This document shows, in pieces, positions 47,741 through 58,196 of a stretch of DNA of 64,000 nt. The stretch's first letter is position 1. Every line of letters starts with the position of its first letter. The notes beneath the pieces were generated by a model. It saw nothing but the letters and a program-made list of their open reading frames with translations. It did no database searches and was not told the origin of the DNA. The stretch spans positions 1,550,001 through 1,614,000 of the forward strand of contig CBDCJZ010000003.1 of the NCBI GenBank assembly GCA_965218075.1, written 5' to 3'. Made by a program: the position numbers and the translations under genes. The stretch comes from JANQHO01 sp965218075. Lineage in GTDB: Bacteria; Bacteroidota; Bacteroidia; Flavobacteriales; Schleiferiaceae.

Positions 47741-47844
47741 GTTCATGACTAGTTTAAAAAGACAGTACCTTTATAACTGAGTGTGATTGAATGTATGAAG
47801 CTATTGAAAAACTTTAGAAACAATCTCTTAAACTAGTCATGAAC
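47741..47844 (+). mobile_element. Short inverted-repeat element, internally deleted copy
   Basis: GTTCATGACTAGTTTAA at 47741-47757 and its exact reverse complement at 47828-47844 enclose 70 bp. The inner flanks resemble those of the element at 27546-27845: AAAGACAGTACCTTTATAA inside the left end matches that element's AAAGATAATATCTTTGTAA, and GATTGTTTCTAAAG inside the right end matches GATTGCTTCTAAAT. This copy therefore looks like an internal deletion of the longer one. It carries only a worn start and end of its reading frame. It lies between the small membrane ORF and the DUF3467 gene. Confidence 0.65.
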
Positions 47845-47931
47845 TGTCTTTAAATATAGATCTTGTCAGTATTAGCAATAAAAAAATTGCTGTTCAATTA
47901 GGTGAACTTTAATCATTTGAAATTTCTGCTT

Positions 47932-48252
47932 TCAGGCTTGACCAGTAGGTCCACCGAAATTCAGCGGGATTTGAGGTTGCTCCATGTCTTTAATCTCACC
48001 ATGCTGATTTTCAAAACGGCTTATGTTATCTTGTAAAGCTCTCAAAAAACACTTGGTATGTTGAGGGGTCAACACTATTCGAGATTTAACTCGTGCTTTA
48101 GGTATGCCGGGCATTATTTTAACAAAATCCAGAATAAACTCGCTAGATGAATGATTGATAATAGCAAGATTGGAGTAAATACCTTCTGCTACTTCTTCAC
48201 TCAGTTCCAGATTCATTTCCCCTTTTTTGGGTTGATTTCGCTGTTCAGTCAT
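47932..48252 (-). CDS. DUF3467 family protein
   Basis: A 106-residue soluble protein resembling DUF3467, whose role is unknown. It contains the segment AEGIYSNLAIINHSSSEFIL and RIVLTPQHTKCFLRALQDNI. In Bacteroidota this gene often follows rpoC, as here (64 bp downstream, same strand), so it is probably expressed with the RNA polymerase operon. A glycine-rich C-terminal tail ends the protein. Confidence 0.85.
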   Translation of the reverse strand: MTEQRNQPKKGEMNLELSEEVAEGIYSNLAIINHSSSEFILDFVKIMPGIPKARVKSRIVLTPQHTKCFLRALQDNISRFENQHGEIKDMEQPQIPLNFGGPTGQA

Positions 48253-48316
48253 AATTTTAACTTCTTACCTCTTCCATTTTTTCTTCAATATGATAGCCCT
48301 CCTTGAGTTCTTGATA

Positions 48317-51300
48317 TTACTCTTTGTAACCAACAATGATCGTATCGTATTCTTTAGGCCCCGTACCAGCTGGGATTTTATGCCCTATGATAACATTTTC
48401 TTTCAGTCCTTCAAGAGTATCCCGTTTACCGCTTATTGCAGCTTCATTGAGGACTTTAGTAGTCTCCTGGAAAGATGCAGCTGAAATGAACGACTTGGTT
48501 TGTAATGAGGCTTTTGTAATACCCTGCAAAACAGGCTTAGCAGTGGCTGGCTGAGCATCTCTAGCCTCAGCTAAAGTTTTATCTGCTCGGCGAAGTTTTG
48601 AGTTTTCATCGCGCAGTTTGCGGACAGTAATAATCTGACCTTGTTTCAATTCTTGAGAGTCTCCGGTATTAGTTACTACCTTTTTGTGGAATATCCAGTC
48701 ATTTTGTTCGATAAATTCGTCTTTATTAACTAAGTTTCCTTCTAAGAGCATAGTGTCACCCGGGTCCTGGATTTCTACTTTGCGCATCATTTGACGTACA
48801 ATCACTTCAAAGTGTTTATCATTGATTTTCACACCCTGTAAGCGATATACCTCCTGTATTTCATTTACCAGGTATTCCTGAACGAGATTTGGCCCCTGAA
48901 TAGCTAGAATATCAGATGGAGTGATAACACCGTCTGACAGAGGCATACCAGCACGAATAAAATCGTTCTCCTGTACCAGTATCTGTTTGCCGAGGTTAAT
49001 AAGATATTTCTTTATCTGACTACTGGTGAGACTTTCTACTATGACCTCACGGTTGCCTCGCTTAATCTTACCGTAAGAAACCACTCCGTCAATTTCTGAT
49101 ACTATGGCAGGATTAGATGAGTTACGTGCTTCAAAAAGTTCTGTCAATCTTGGCAAGCCACCTGTAATATCACCTGCTTTGGGTAACTTACGCGGGATCT
49201 TAACCAGTATTTTACCTGCTTTGATCTCTTCACCTTCTTCAACAATAATATGAGCTCCAACAGGCAGGGTATGGTGCTTCAGTTCTTCACCTTTACTATC
49301 TATAATAAAGACAGTAGGTATAAGCTTTTTATTGCGGGTTTCGATAATCATTTTTTCCATGAAACCGGTTTGCTCATCAATCTCGGCTTTGTAAGTTATA
49401 TCCTGATGAATATCTGAGAATTTAATGATCCCCGGTGTTTCGGAAATAATTACGGCGTTATAAGGGTCCCATTTACAAATCACGTCTCCTTTCTTCACTT
49501 TAGTACCGTTATGCACTCTAAGAAACGATCCATAGGGAATATTGTTAGTAGCTACTATAGCACCCGTTTTTTCATCGATCAGCTTCATTTCAGCAATACG
49601 GCTAATCACAATATCTACTTCATTGTCTTCACCTTTTACGGTACGCAATTCTCTGAAGATGAGCTTTCCGTCGAATTTAGCTAGGATGGAAGACTCTTCA
49701 GCTAAGTTACCGGCAGTCCCTCCCACGTGGAAGGTTCGAAGAGTAAGCTGAGTACCAGGCTCACCGATAGACTGAGCAGCAATTACGCCAACGGCCTCTC
49801 CCTTCTGCACTTTTTTTCCTGTAGCAAGGTTTCTACCGAAACATTTGGCACAAATTCCCTTAATTGATTCACAAGTTATAGCAGAACGTACCTCAACTGT
49901 TTGTATATTCGAGTCTTCGATCTTTTTGGCTGTTACTTCTGTGATTTCTTCCCCAGATTTTATAAAAGGCTCACCAATAACTGAATCAGTAATATCTCGC
50001 AAGGAGATACGACCTAAAATCCTATCGTAAAGCGGTTCTATTACCTCTCCACTTCTCTTAAGGGTGGTTATTTCAAGTCCTCTAAGTGTACCGCAATCTT
50101 CCTCATTGATGATCACGTCTTGAGCTACGTCTACCAGTCTGCGGGTTAAATAACCTGCATCTGCTGTTTTCAGGGCAGTATCTGCTAGTCCTTTACGAGC
50201 ACCATGAGTGGAAATAAAGTACTCGAGGATGGGAAGCCCTTCCTTAAAATTAGAGATAATAGGGTTTTCAATAATCTCTCCCCCGAATAAGCTCGATTTT
50301 TGAGGTTTAGCCATTAGACCTCGCATACCAGAAAGCTGACGGATTTGCTCTTTAGAGCCTCTCGCACCAGAGTCTAACATCATAAAAATGGGATTGAATC
50401 CCTGGCGATCATTTTCCAAATGATACATTGCTCTTTCGGTAAGTTGTACATTAGTGGTAGTCCATACGTCAATTACTTGATTGTAACGCTCATTATTGGT
50501 AATAAGTCCCGTGTTATAGCTAGCAAGGACATTTCCAATTTCCTCTTCAGCAGTTTTAATGAGTTGTTCTTTTTCATGTGGGATAATAATATCTTCCAAA
50601 CCAAACGATAGTCCGCCTTTAAAAGCGTTACTGTACCCCAATGACTTAATATTGTCAAGGAAATTAGCAGTAGTAGGAATATCTGTTTTCTTAAAGATCA
50701 TCGCGATGATTTCACGTAGAGCTTTTTTAGTCAATACCTCATTGATGAAAGGTATTGATTCAGGCACGATAGTATTAAAAATCACTCTTCCAACAGTGGT
50801 ATCAATCAATTTAATTTTCATCTCACCATTCTCCTTTACGCGCGCTCGTATTCTTATTTTGGCATTGAGATCAACCCTACCTTCATTATGAGCAATGATT
50901 ACTTCTTCATCTGAATAGAAAGTAATTCCTTCTCCTTTTATCTTCATTTCATTATTGCTCTGTTTAGCTTTGGTCATGTAATAAAGACCCAGCACCATAT
51001 CTTGAGAAGGTACAACAATTGGCGATCCATTAGCAGGATTCAGGATATTATGAGAGGCAAGCATCAGAATTTGTGTTTCTAGGATTGCCGCAGGTCCTAA
51101 AGGCAAGTGAACGGCCATTTGGTCACCGTCAAAGTCAGCGTTGAAAGCGGTACAAGTTAAAGGGTGAAGCTGAATAGCCTGACCTTCAATGAGCTTGGGC
51201 TGAAAGGCTTGAATTCCTAAACGGTGCAGAGTTGGAGCACGATTCAGTAATACGGGATGTCCTTTCAGTACATTTTCAAGGATATCCCAAACTACTGAAT

Positions 51301-52570
51301 CTCTTTTGTCAATGATCTTCCTAGCGGTTTTAACGGTTTTAACAATACCTCTTTCGATCAATTTCCGTATGACAAAAGGCTTGTAGAGCTCAACTGCCAT
51401 ATTTTTAGGAAGTCCGCATTCATGTAACTTTAACTCAGGGCCTACCACAATTACAGATCGAGCAGAATAATCCACTCTTTTTCCCAATAAATTTTGACGG
51501 AAAAGGCCTTGTTTGCCTTTCAAAGAATCTGAAAGGGATTTTAAGCCACGGTTGCTATCTGTTCTCAGCAAGCTCGACTTTCGAGTATTACCAAATACTG
51601 AATCAACGGCTTCCTGTAGCATTCTCTTTTCATTCCTGAGGATTACTTCAGGAGCTTTGATATCAAGCAATTTCTTTAAACGGTTGTTTCGGATAATCAC
51701 TCTCCGGTACAAGTCATTTAAATCTGAAGTGGCAAAGCGACCGCCTTTTAATGGAATCAATGGGCGTAACTCTGAAGGAATAACAGGAAGTATTTTTAAG
51801 ATCATCCATTCCGGACGATTTTCGATACGGGTATTGGCATCTCGAAAAGCTTCAACCACTTGAAGGCGTTTTAAAGCTTCCTGCTTGCGTTGTTGCGAGG
51901 TTTCAGTATTTGCTTTATGACGCAGGTGGTACGAAAGTTGGTCTAAATCTATACGGGAAAGAATCTCCCTAAGGGCCTCGCCACCCATTTTAGCAATAAA
52001 CTTATTAGGGTCGTAGTTATCCAGATAATTATTTTCAGTGGGTAGGCGATCTAAAATTTCGATATACTCTTCCTCCGTTAAATATTCCATATATTGAAGT
52101 GGGGTGCCATCCGGGTGAATGGCATTACCTGCTTGTATTACTACGTAACGCTCATAGTAAATGATCATATTGAGCTTCTTTGCAGGTAATCCCAATAAGT
52201 AGCCTATTTTATTGGGCAATGATTTGAAATACCAAATGTGGACTACGGGAACCACTAAATTAATGTGCCCTACACGCTCTCTTCTGACTTTCTTTTCAGT
52301 AACCTCAACCCCACATCGATCACACGCAATGCCTTTGTAACGGATACGTTTGTATTTACCACACGCACATTCATAATCTTTTACAGGACCGAAAATTCTT
52401 TCACAGAAAAGACCATCTCTTTCGGGCTTATGCGTACGGTAGTTAATGGTTTCGGGCTTAAGAACTTCGCCATAAGACTTCTCTAAAAGACTTTCAGGAG
52501 AAGCTAAACTTATGGTGATACTTTGAAAATTACCATTGTAGTTGTTTCTACTGGACTTTCTTAAAACCAT
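48317..52570 (-). CDS. rpoC: RNA polymerase beta' subunit
   Basis: The 1417-residue beta' subunit carries the catalytic NADFDGD triad of Asp residues near residue 455. The N-terminal zinc module (CACGKYKR, then CDRCGV) and the second zinc site (CESIKGICAKCFG) are intact. The bridge helix and the trigger-loop region AQSIGEPGTQLTLRTFH are present. It follows rpoB after 28 bp. Length and motifs show no damage. Confidence 0.98.
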   Translation of the reverse strand: MVLRKSSRNNYNGNFQSITISLASPESLLEKSYGEVLKPETINYRTHKPERDGLFCERIFGPVKDYECACGKYKRIRYKGIACDRCGVEVTEKKVRRERVGHINLVVPVVHIWYFKSLPNKIGYLLGLPAKKLNMIIYYERYVVIQAGNAIHPDGTPLQYMEYLTEEEYIEILDRLPTENNYLDNYDPNKFIAKMGGEALREILSRIDLDQLSYHLRHKANTETSQQRKQEALKRLQVVEAFRDANTRIENRPEWMILKILPVIPSELRPLIPLKGGRFATSDLNDLYRRVIIRNNRLKKLLDIKAPEVILRNEKRMLQEAVDSVFGNTRKSSLLRTDSNRGLKSLSDSLKGKQGLFRQNLLGKRVDYSARSVIVVGPELKLHECGLPKNMAVELYKPFVIRKLIERGIVKTVKTARKIIDKRDSVVWDILENVLKGHPVLLNRAPTLHRLGIQAFQPKLIEGQAIQLHPLTCTAFNADFDGDQMAVHLPLGPAAILETQILMLASHNILNPANGSPIVVPSQDMVLGLYYMTKAKQSNNEMKIKGEGITFYSDEEVIIAHNEGRVDLNAKIRIRARVKENGEMKIKLIDTTVGRVIFNTIVPESIPFINEVLTKKALREIIAMIFKKTDIPTTANFLDNIKSLGYSNAFKGGLSFGLEDIIIPHEKEQLIKTAEEEIGNVLASYNTGLITNNERYNQVIDVWTTTNVQLTERAMYHLENDRQGFNPIFMMLDSGARGSKEQIRQLSGMRGLMAKPQKSSLFGGEIIENPIISNFKEGLPILEYFISTHGARKGLADTALKTADAGYLTRRLVDVAQDVIINEEDCGTLRGLEITTLKRSGEVIEPLYDRILGRISLRDITDSVIGEPFIKSGEEITEVTAKKIEDSNIQTVEVRSAITCESIKGICAKCFGRNLATGKKVQKGEAVGVIAAQSIGEPGTQLTLRTFHVGGTAGNLAEESSILAKFDGKLIFRELRTVKGEDNEVDIVISRIAEMKLIDEKTGAIVATNNIPYGSFLRVHNGTKVKKGDVICKWDPYNAVIISETPGIIKFSDIHQDITYKAEIDEQTGFMEKMIIETRNKKLIPTVFIIDSKGEELKHHTLPVGAHIIVEEGEEIKAGKILVKIPRKLPKAGDITGGLPRLTELFEARNSSNPAIVSEIDGVVSYGKIKRGNREVIVESLTSSQIKKYLINLGKQILVQENDFIRAGMPLSDGVITPSDILAIQGPNLVQEYLVNEIQEVYRLQGVKINDKHFEVIVRQMMRKVEIQDPGDTMLLEGNLVNKDEFIEQNDWIFHKKVVTNTGDSQELKQGQIITVRKLRDENSKLRRADKTLAEARDAQPATAKPVLQGITKASLQTKSFISAASFQETTKVLNEAAISGKRDTLEGLKENVIIGHKIPAGTGPKEYDTIIVGYKE

Positions 52571-52598
52571 GTATGAGAAAAATTAAGCTCTTTATAAA

Positions 52599-55500
52599 TT
52601 AGTCCATAGTAATCCTTAAGCCAAGACCGTTCAATTGATGCAACAATACATTAAATGATTCAGGAATACCCGAATCATGAATTAGCTCTCCTTTTACTAT
52701 AGTTTCATAGATTTTACTTCTACCTGTTATGTCATCTGACTTTACAGTTAGAATTTCACGCAAAATGTTGGAAGCACCAAAAGCTTCTAGGGCCCAAACC
52801 TCCATCTCCCCAAAACGCTGACCCCCGAACTGATTCTTCCCTCCCAGCGGTTGCTGTGTAATTAGCGAATAAGGACCGATAGAACGAGCATGGATCTTAT
52901 CGTCAACCATGTGATCAAGCTTAAGTATGTAAATAACACCTACTGTTATTTTCTGGTGAAAGCGCTCTCCAGTACCACCATCATACAAATAAGTATGACC
53001 AAATCGAGGAACCTCAGCTTTATCTGTTAATTCATTGATATCATTAACTGAAGCTCCATCAAAAATAGGAGTGGCAAATTTTCTACCTAACTTCTTACCT
53101 GCCCAACCTAATACAGTTTCATATATCTGGCCAAGATTCATTCTTGAGGGCACACCTAGCGGGTTTAACACTATGTCGACTGATGTCCCATCTTCAAGGA
53201 AGGGCATGTCTTCCTGACGAACAATGCAAGCTACAACACCTTTATTACCATGACGACCAGCCATCTTATCCCCTATTTTCAATTTGCGTTTCTTAGCAAT
53301 GTAAACTTTTGCCATTTTAACAATACCGGAGGGCAACTCATCACCTACACTGATAGTAAATTTCTCGCGATTATAGATACCCGTGATACTGGTTATCTCG
53401 AGCTTATAATTATGAATCAGAGTGTCAATAAGTTTATTTTTATCCTTGTTTGTAGTCCATGTTCCACCGGTAAGGCGAGTATAATCATCAATATCTCTTA
53501 GTATCTTTTGAGTAAACTTAGTTCCTCTGGGGATCACTTCCTCATTGAGGTCATTTCTAACCCCTTGGCTATTTTTACCTACTACTAGAATAGTGAGTTT
53601 TTCAAGGAATTTCTGGCGAATATTTTTCACTTTCCAGATATAGTCTTCTTCTAATCTTTTCAGTCGGGTTTTATCCTTTAAACGAGCTCTTTTATCTTTA
53701 AGTGAACGGGTAAATAGGTTCTTATCTATTACCACTCCATTGAGTGAAGGCGGGGCTTTGAGCGAAGCATTTTTTACACCACCTGCTTTATCGCCAAAAA
53801 TAGCGCGAAGCAATTTTTCTTCTGGTGTCAGGTCAGATTCCCCTTTTGGAGTAATCTTACCAATCAGAATATCTCCGGGAATCACCTCGGATCCTATTCT
53901 AATAACTCCGTTTTTGTCGAGATCTTTAGTTGCCTCTTCACTAACACTGGGAATGTCTGTAGTTAATTCTTCAGCTCCCAGCTTGGTGTCACGCGCCTCA
54001 AGAGAGTATTCGTCTATATGTATAGAAGTGAAAATATCCTCTCTTACCACTTTTTCAGAAATTACAATTGCATCCTCAAAATTGTAGCCTTTCCATGGCA
54101 TAAAGGCCACCAGCATATTTCTACCTAAGGCCAATTCTCCATTTTGAGTGGCAAAACCTTTACACAAGACTTGTCCTTCGACTACCTTTTCGCCTTTCAC
54201 CACAACAGGCTTGATGTTAATACAGGTACCCTGATTAGTTTTACGGAATTTAAGTAAATTGTAAGTTTTGAAATCGTCGTCAAAGCTTACTAGTTTTTCG
54301 TCTTCTGTACGATGGTATCGAATGACGATTTTTTCTGAGTCTGCATATTCTACTTCACCATCTCCTTCAGAGTTTATCAATACGCGACTATCAGATGCTA
54401 TTTTCCCTTCCAGACCTGTCCCCACAATTGGGACTTCGGGATTTAACAATGGTATAGCTTGACGCATCATATTCGATCCCATCAATGCACGGTTTGCATC
54501 ATCATGCTCTAGAAAAGGGATCAAAGAACCTGAAATAGAGGCAATCTGATTATGTGATACATCCATATAGTCAAGCTTATCTGGCTCCACTAATGGATAG
54601 TCTGAATGATAGCGGGCTTTCACTTTATCACTTACAAAGTGACCATCTTCAGTTACAGGAGCATTAGCCTGAGCTATTACTTTTCCTTCTTCTTCCTCGG
54701 AGCTCAAGTAAACAGGAGCTCTAGAAAAATCAACTTTTCCGTTTTTAACTTCACGATAAGGTGCTTCTAGAAATCCCATTTTATTTACTCTAGAATAAAC
54801 ACACATGGAGGATATCAGACCAATATTAGGCCCTTCTGGTGTTTCAATAGGGCAAAGTCGGCCATAATGGGTATAATGCACATCTCGTACCTCAAAACCA
54901 GCTCTTTCACGTGAGAGACCGCCGGGCCCTAAAGCAGATAGTCTCCTTTTATGAGTAATCTCAGATAATGGATTGGTTTGATCCATAAATTGAGATAGCT
55001 GGTTAGTCCCAAAGAATGAATTGATAACAGAAGACAAAATCTTGACATTAATCAGATCAGTGGGGGTAAACACCTCATTATCGCGAACATTCATGCGCTC
55101 ACGAATGGTGCGTGCCATACGAGCTAAACCAATACCAAACTGGGTAGACAATTGTTCACCTACAGTGCGAACTCTTCTGTTGCTTAAGTGATCAATATCA
55201 TCTACTTCAGTCTTGGAGCTAATCAACTCAATTAGGTGTCTTACAATGTTCAGGATATCTTCTTTAGTAAGAATCTGAACATCCTCAGGGATATCAAGGC
55301 CTAATTTTTTATTTAACCTATAGCGGCCTACTTCGCCCAAGCTGTAGCGTTGATCAGAGAAAAATAATTTATCAATGACATCACGAGCAGTCTCTTCATC
55401 CGGCGGCTCAGCGTTACGAAGTTGTCGATAAACATACTCTGCTGCTTCTTTCCCAGAGTTGTTGGGGTCTTTTTGTAGCGTATTGTGAATAATTGAGTAC

Positions 55501-56423
55501 TCTGAATTCTCCATATCTTTTTTATGAAGTAGGATAGTCTGAACTCCGGCGTCAATAATTTCTTCGATATGCTCTTTCTTAAGGACAGTATTACGATCAA
55601 GAACTATTTCATTCCTTTCAATCGAAACCACTTCACCGATATCTTCATCTCCAAAGTCTTCAATCCAGGTTTTGAGAACACGAGCAGCTAACTTACGTCC
55701 CACCACTTTCATTAAACCCGATTTGGATACCTTAATCTCTTCGGCAAGACCAAAGACATTCAATATATCTTTATCTCGCTCGTATCCTATTGCTCGAAGC
55801 AAAGTGGTAAGCGGCAACTTTTTCTTACGGTCAATGTAGGCATACATCACCCTATTGATATCTGTTGTAAACTCTATCCAGCTACCTTTAAAAGGAATAA
55901 TACGAGCTGAGTAAAGTTTCGTTCCATTAGCGTGATAACTTTGCCCAAAGAAAGCACCAGGAGAGCGGTATAATTGGGAGACTATAACTCTTTCGATACC
56001 GCTGATGATAAAAGTTCCTCGAGGGGTCATATAAGGTGTGGGACCGAGATATACGTCCTGCACAATAGTTTCAAAGTCTTCATGTTCAGGGTCAGTACAA
56101 TATAATTTCAGTCTTGCTTTGAGTGGAACGCTAAATGACAGTCCTCTTTCAAGGCACTCTTCTTCACTATAGCGCGGCGGACCAATAAAATAGTCTAAGA
56201 ATTCCAAAATAAACTGGTTTCTGGAATCAGTAATGGGAAAGTTTTCACCAAACGTTTTGAATAATCCTTCATTTTGTCTATCGGCTGGTTTGGTGTCAAG
56301 CTGGAAAAAATCCCGGAAAGATTTTAGTTGAATATCCAGAAAGTCCGGATACTCAAAAGCATTGTTAATAGATGTAAAGTCGATCCTTCTTTCAGGATTT
56401 TTAATTTCTTGGCTATTAAACAT
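52599..56423 (-). CDS. rpoB: RNA polymerase beta subunit
   Basis: The 1274-residue beta subunit. The rifampicin-pocket region reads FFGTNQLSQFMDQTNPLSEI, followed by THKRRLSALGPGG, so Gln, Asp, His, Arg and Ser positions look wild type. The C-terminal GEMEVWALEAFGASNILREI signature is intact. It lies 91 bp downstream of rplL and just before rpoC, in the usual rplKAJL-rpoBC series. Confidence 0.98.
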   Translation of the reverse strand: MFNSQEIKNPERRIDFTSINNAFEYPDFLDIQLKSFRDFFQLDTKPADRQNEGLFKTFGENFPITDSRNQFILEFLDYFIGPPRYSEEECLERGLSFSVPLKARLKLYCTDPEHEDFETIVQDVYLGPTPYMTPRGTFIISGIERVIVSQLYRSPGAFFGQSYHANGTKLYSARIIPFKGSWIEFTTDINRVMYAYIDRKKKLPLTTLLRAIGYERDKDILNVFGLAEEIKVSKSGLMKVVGRKLAARVLKTWIEDFGDEDIGEVVSIERNEIVLDRNTVLKKEHIEEIIDAGVQTILLHKKDMENSEYSIIHNTLQKDPNNSGKEAAEYVYRQLRNAEPPDEETARDVIDKLFFSDQRYSLGEVGRYRLNKKLGLDIPEDVQILTKEDILNIVRHLIELISSKTEVDDIDHLSNRRVRTVGEQLSTQFGIGLARMARTIRERMNVRDNEVFTPTDLINVKILSSVINSFFGTNQLSQFMDQTNPLSEITHKRRLSALGPGGLSRERAGFEVRDVHYTHYGRLCPIETPEGPNIGLISSMCVYSRVNKMGFLEAPYREVKNGKVDFSRAPVYLSSEEEEGKVIAQANAPVTEDGHFVSDKVKARYHSDYPLVEPDKLDYMDVSHNQIASISGSLIPFLEHDDANRALMGSNMMRQAIPLLNPEVPIVGTGLEGKIASDSRVLINSEGDGEVEYADSEKIVIRYHRTEDEKLVSFDDDFKTYNLLKFRKTNQGTCINIKPVVVKGEKVVEGQVLCKGFATQNGELALGRNMLVAFMPWKGYNFEDAIVISEKVVREDIFTSIHIDEYSLEARDTKLGAEELTTDIPSVSEEATKDLDKNGVIRIGSEVIPGDILIGKITPKGESDLTPEEKLLRAIFGDKAGGVKNASLKAPPSLNGVVIDKNLFTRSLKDKRARLKDKTRLKRLEEDYIWKVKNIRQKFLEKLTILVVGKNSQGVRNDLNEEVIPRGTKFTQKILRDIDDYTRLTGGTWTTNKDKNKLIDTLIHNYKLEITSITGIYNREKFTISVGDELPSGIVKMAKVYIAKKRKLKIGDKMAGRHGNKGVVACIVRQEDMPFLEDGTSVDIVLNPLGVPSRMNLGQIYETVLGWAGKKLGRKFATPIFDGASVNDINELTDKAEVPRFGHTYLYDGGTGERFHQKITVGVIYILKLDHMVDDKIHARSIGPYSLITQQPLGGKNQFGGQRFGEMEVWALEAFGASNILREILTVKSDDITGRSKIYETIVKGELIHDSGIPESFNVLLHQLNGLGLRITMD

Positions 56424-56514
56424 ATAGAAGATAAAATAAAGTTAAATTAAACACAAAAAGAATTAGGCTTATGGTTCCCAGAGGCTTAAATCAATTGTCA
56501 TAAGCTAACAAATC

Positions 56515-56895
56515 TCACTTTAGCTCTACTTCAGCGCCGGCTTCTTGAAGTCGAGACTTGATGCCTTCTGCTTCATCTTTGGGCACTTTTTCTTTTAATG
56601 ATTTAGGAGCACCATCAACAAGTTCTTTTGCTTCTTTTAGTCCTAAACCGGTAAGTTCTTTAACAAGCTTGACAACTGCTAGTTTAGAGCTACCTACGGC
56701 TTTAAGGATCACGTCGAATTCATTTTTCTTTTCGGCTGCATCGAGATATTCATTACTACTTGCTGGTTTGGTTACAGCTACGGCTGCTGTAGCAGGTTCA
56801 ATATCATGTTCTTCTTTAAGGTATTCTGCCAGTTCTCTAACCTCTTTTACAGTAAGATTTACTAACTGATCTCCTAGTTCTTTGATATCTGCCAT
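56515..56895 (-). CDS. rplL: Ribosomal protein L7/L12
   Basis: The stalk protein that recruits translation GTPases. It has 126 residues, with an N-terminal dimerisation helix (LGDQLVNLTVKEVRELAEYL), a short hinge rich in Ala and Val, and the C-terminal domain with VKELTGLGLKEAKELVD. It lies 47 bp after rplJ. Confidence 0.97.
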   Translation of the reverse strand: MADIKELGDQLVNLTVKEVRELAEYLKEEHDIEPATAAVAVTKPASSNEYLDAAEKKNEFDVILKAVGSSKLAVVKLVKELTGLGLKEAKELVDGAPKSLKEKVPKDEAEGIKSRLQEAGAEVELK

Positions 56896-56942
56896 TTTTG
56901 GTTTTTTAAAAAGTTAAAATCACAATATTTAATATATGGAAG

Positions 56943-57482
56943 CTAGGTGCGTACATTGCCATTATGTTGCTTTTTTTCTAAAGCCATCATCAGCCTGCCA
57001 AGGATTTTCTTTCCACTTTGCAGAGCCAAAATAAGATTTTTAGCTGGAGATTGCAGGAGGATGATAACTTCCCTAATAAGCTCTTCCCTCGACTTCAAGT
57101 TAGAAAGCACTTCGAGATGGTCATTACCTAAGTAAATGGTTTCTTCAACAAATGCTGCTTTAAGGATGGGCTTTCCTTGTTTTTTTCTAAACTCTTGGAT
57201 AAGTCTAGCGGGGGCATTAGCTGTTTTGGAAACCATTAAACTCGTGTTCCCTTTGAGGATCGGATATAACTCATCAAAATTCTTTTCTGAGTGCTCCATA
57301 GCCTTTCTAAGGAAGGTGTTTTTAACAACATTTAACTTGACATTGCTTTTGAAACATAGTCTGCGAAGGGCAAGCGTTTGCTCTGCATTAAGTCCAGACA
57401 TGTCAGCAATGTAAAGGATGCTTGTGGTTTTTAGTATCTCGGTAAGTTTATCTATTTCCCAATTTTTTTCTTCTCTCGTCAT
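56943..57482 (-). CDS. rplJ: Ribosomal protein L10
   Basis: The base of the ribosomal stalk, binding 23S rRNA and the L7/L12 dimers. It has 179 residues, with the N-terminal YIADMSGLNAEQTLALRR, a central KNTFLRKAME and a C-terminal amphipathic helix for L12. Its usual place between rplA and rplL is kept. In other bacteria an L10-L12 complex represses this leader. I did not identify such a site. Confidence 0.96.
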   Translation of the reverse strand: MTREEKNWEIDKLTEILKTTSILYIADMSGLNAEQTLALRRLCFKSNVKLNVVKNTFLRKAMEHSEKNFDELYPILKGNTSLMVSKTANAPARLIQEFRKKQGKPILKAAFVEETIYLGNDHLEVLSNLKSREELIREVIILLQSPAKNLILALQSGKKILGRLMMALEKKQHNGNVRT

Positions 57483-57498
57483 TTTCTGAAAAAGATAT

Positions 57499-58182
57499 TT
57501 AAGAAAAGGATTTGCTATCTATGGCAATACCTGGGCTCATGGTACTACTCATGCTTATGCTTTTAATATAGATTCCCTTTGCTGCTGAAGGCTTCATACG
57601 TACGAGTGTTTTAATAAGCTCTTCAGCGTTTTCTTTAATCTTATTAGGCTCAAAAGAAATTTTTCCCACTGATGTGTGAACAATTCCATAGTGGTCTGTT
57701 TTAAAGTTGATCTTGCCAGCTTTTACATCGGAAACTGCCTTGACGATATCCATAGTTACGGTTTCAGTTTTAGGATTGGGCATTAGACCTCGTGGGCCTA
57801 AAATACGACCTAAGGCACCTATTTTACCCATTACATTGGGCATTGTTATTATAACATCTACATCAGCCCATCCTCTTTTTATCTTTTCGATATATTCATC
57901 TAAACCAACGTAATTAGCACCGGCATCTTTAGCATCCTGTTCCTTATCAGGGGTAACCAAAGCTAATACTTTTACATCTTTACCCGTACCGTGAGGCAAG
58001 ATTACCACACCACGCACCATTTGATTAGTCTTGCGAGGGTCAATGCCAAGACGAACTGCTAAATCAATAGAAGCATTAAACTTGGCAAAAGTAATATCTC
58101 TTACCAATTTAGTGGCTTCATCTAAAGAATAATTTTTGTTCTTATCGATTTTAGCCAAGGCTTCTTTCCTTATTACAGACAT
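57499..58182 (-). CDS. rplA: Ribosomal protein L1
   Basis: A 227-residue primary rRNA-binding protein of the L1 stalk. Features are the FNASIDLAVRLGIDPRK segment, VILPHGTGK and ILGPRGLMPNPKTETVT. It follows rplK after 14 bp. In other bacteria L1 represses its own operon. I could not identify that site here. Confidence 0.97.
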   Translation of the reverse strand: MSVIRKEALAKIDKNKNYSLDEATKLVRDITFAKFNASIDLAVRLGIDPRKTNQMVRGVVILPHGTGKDVKVLALVTPDKEQDAKDAGANYVGLDEYIEKIKRGWADVDVIITMPNVMGKIGALGRILGPRGLMPNPKTETVTMDIVKAVSDVKAGKINFKTDHYGIVHTSVGKISFEPNKIKENAEELIKTLVRMKPSAAKGIYIKSISMSSTMSPGIAIDSKSFS

Positions 58183-58196
58183 CTTTAATTTGGTTT

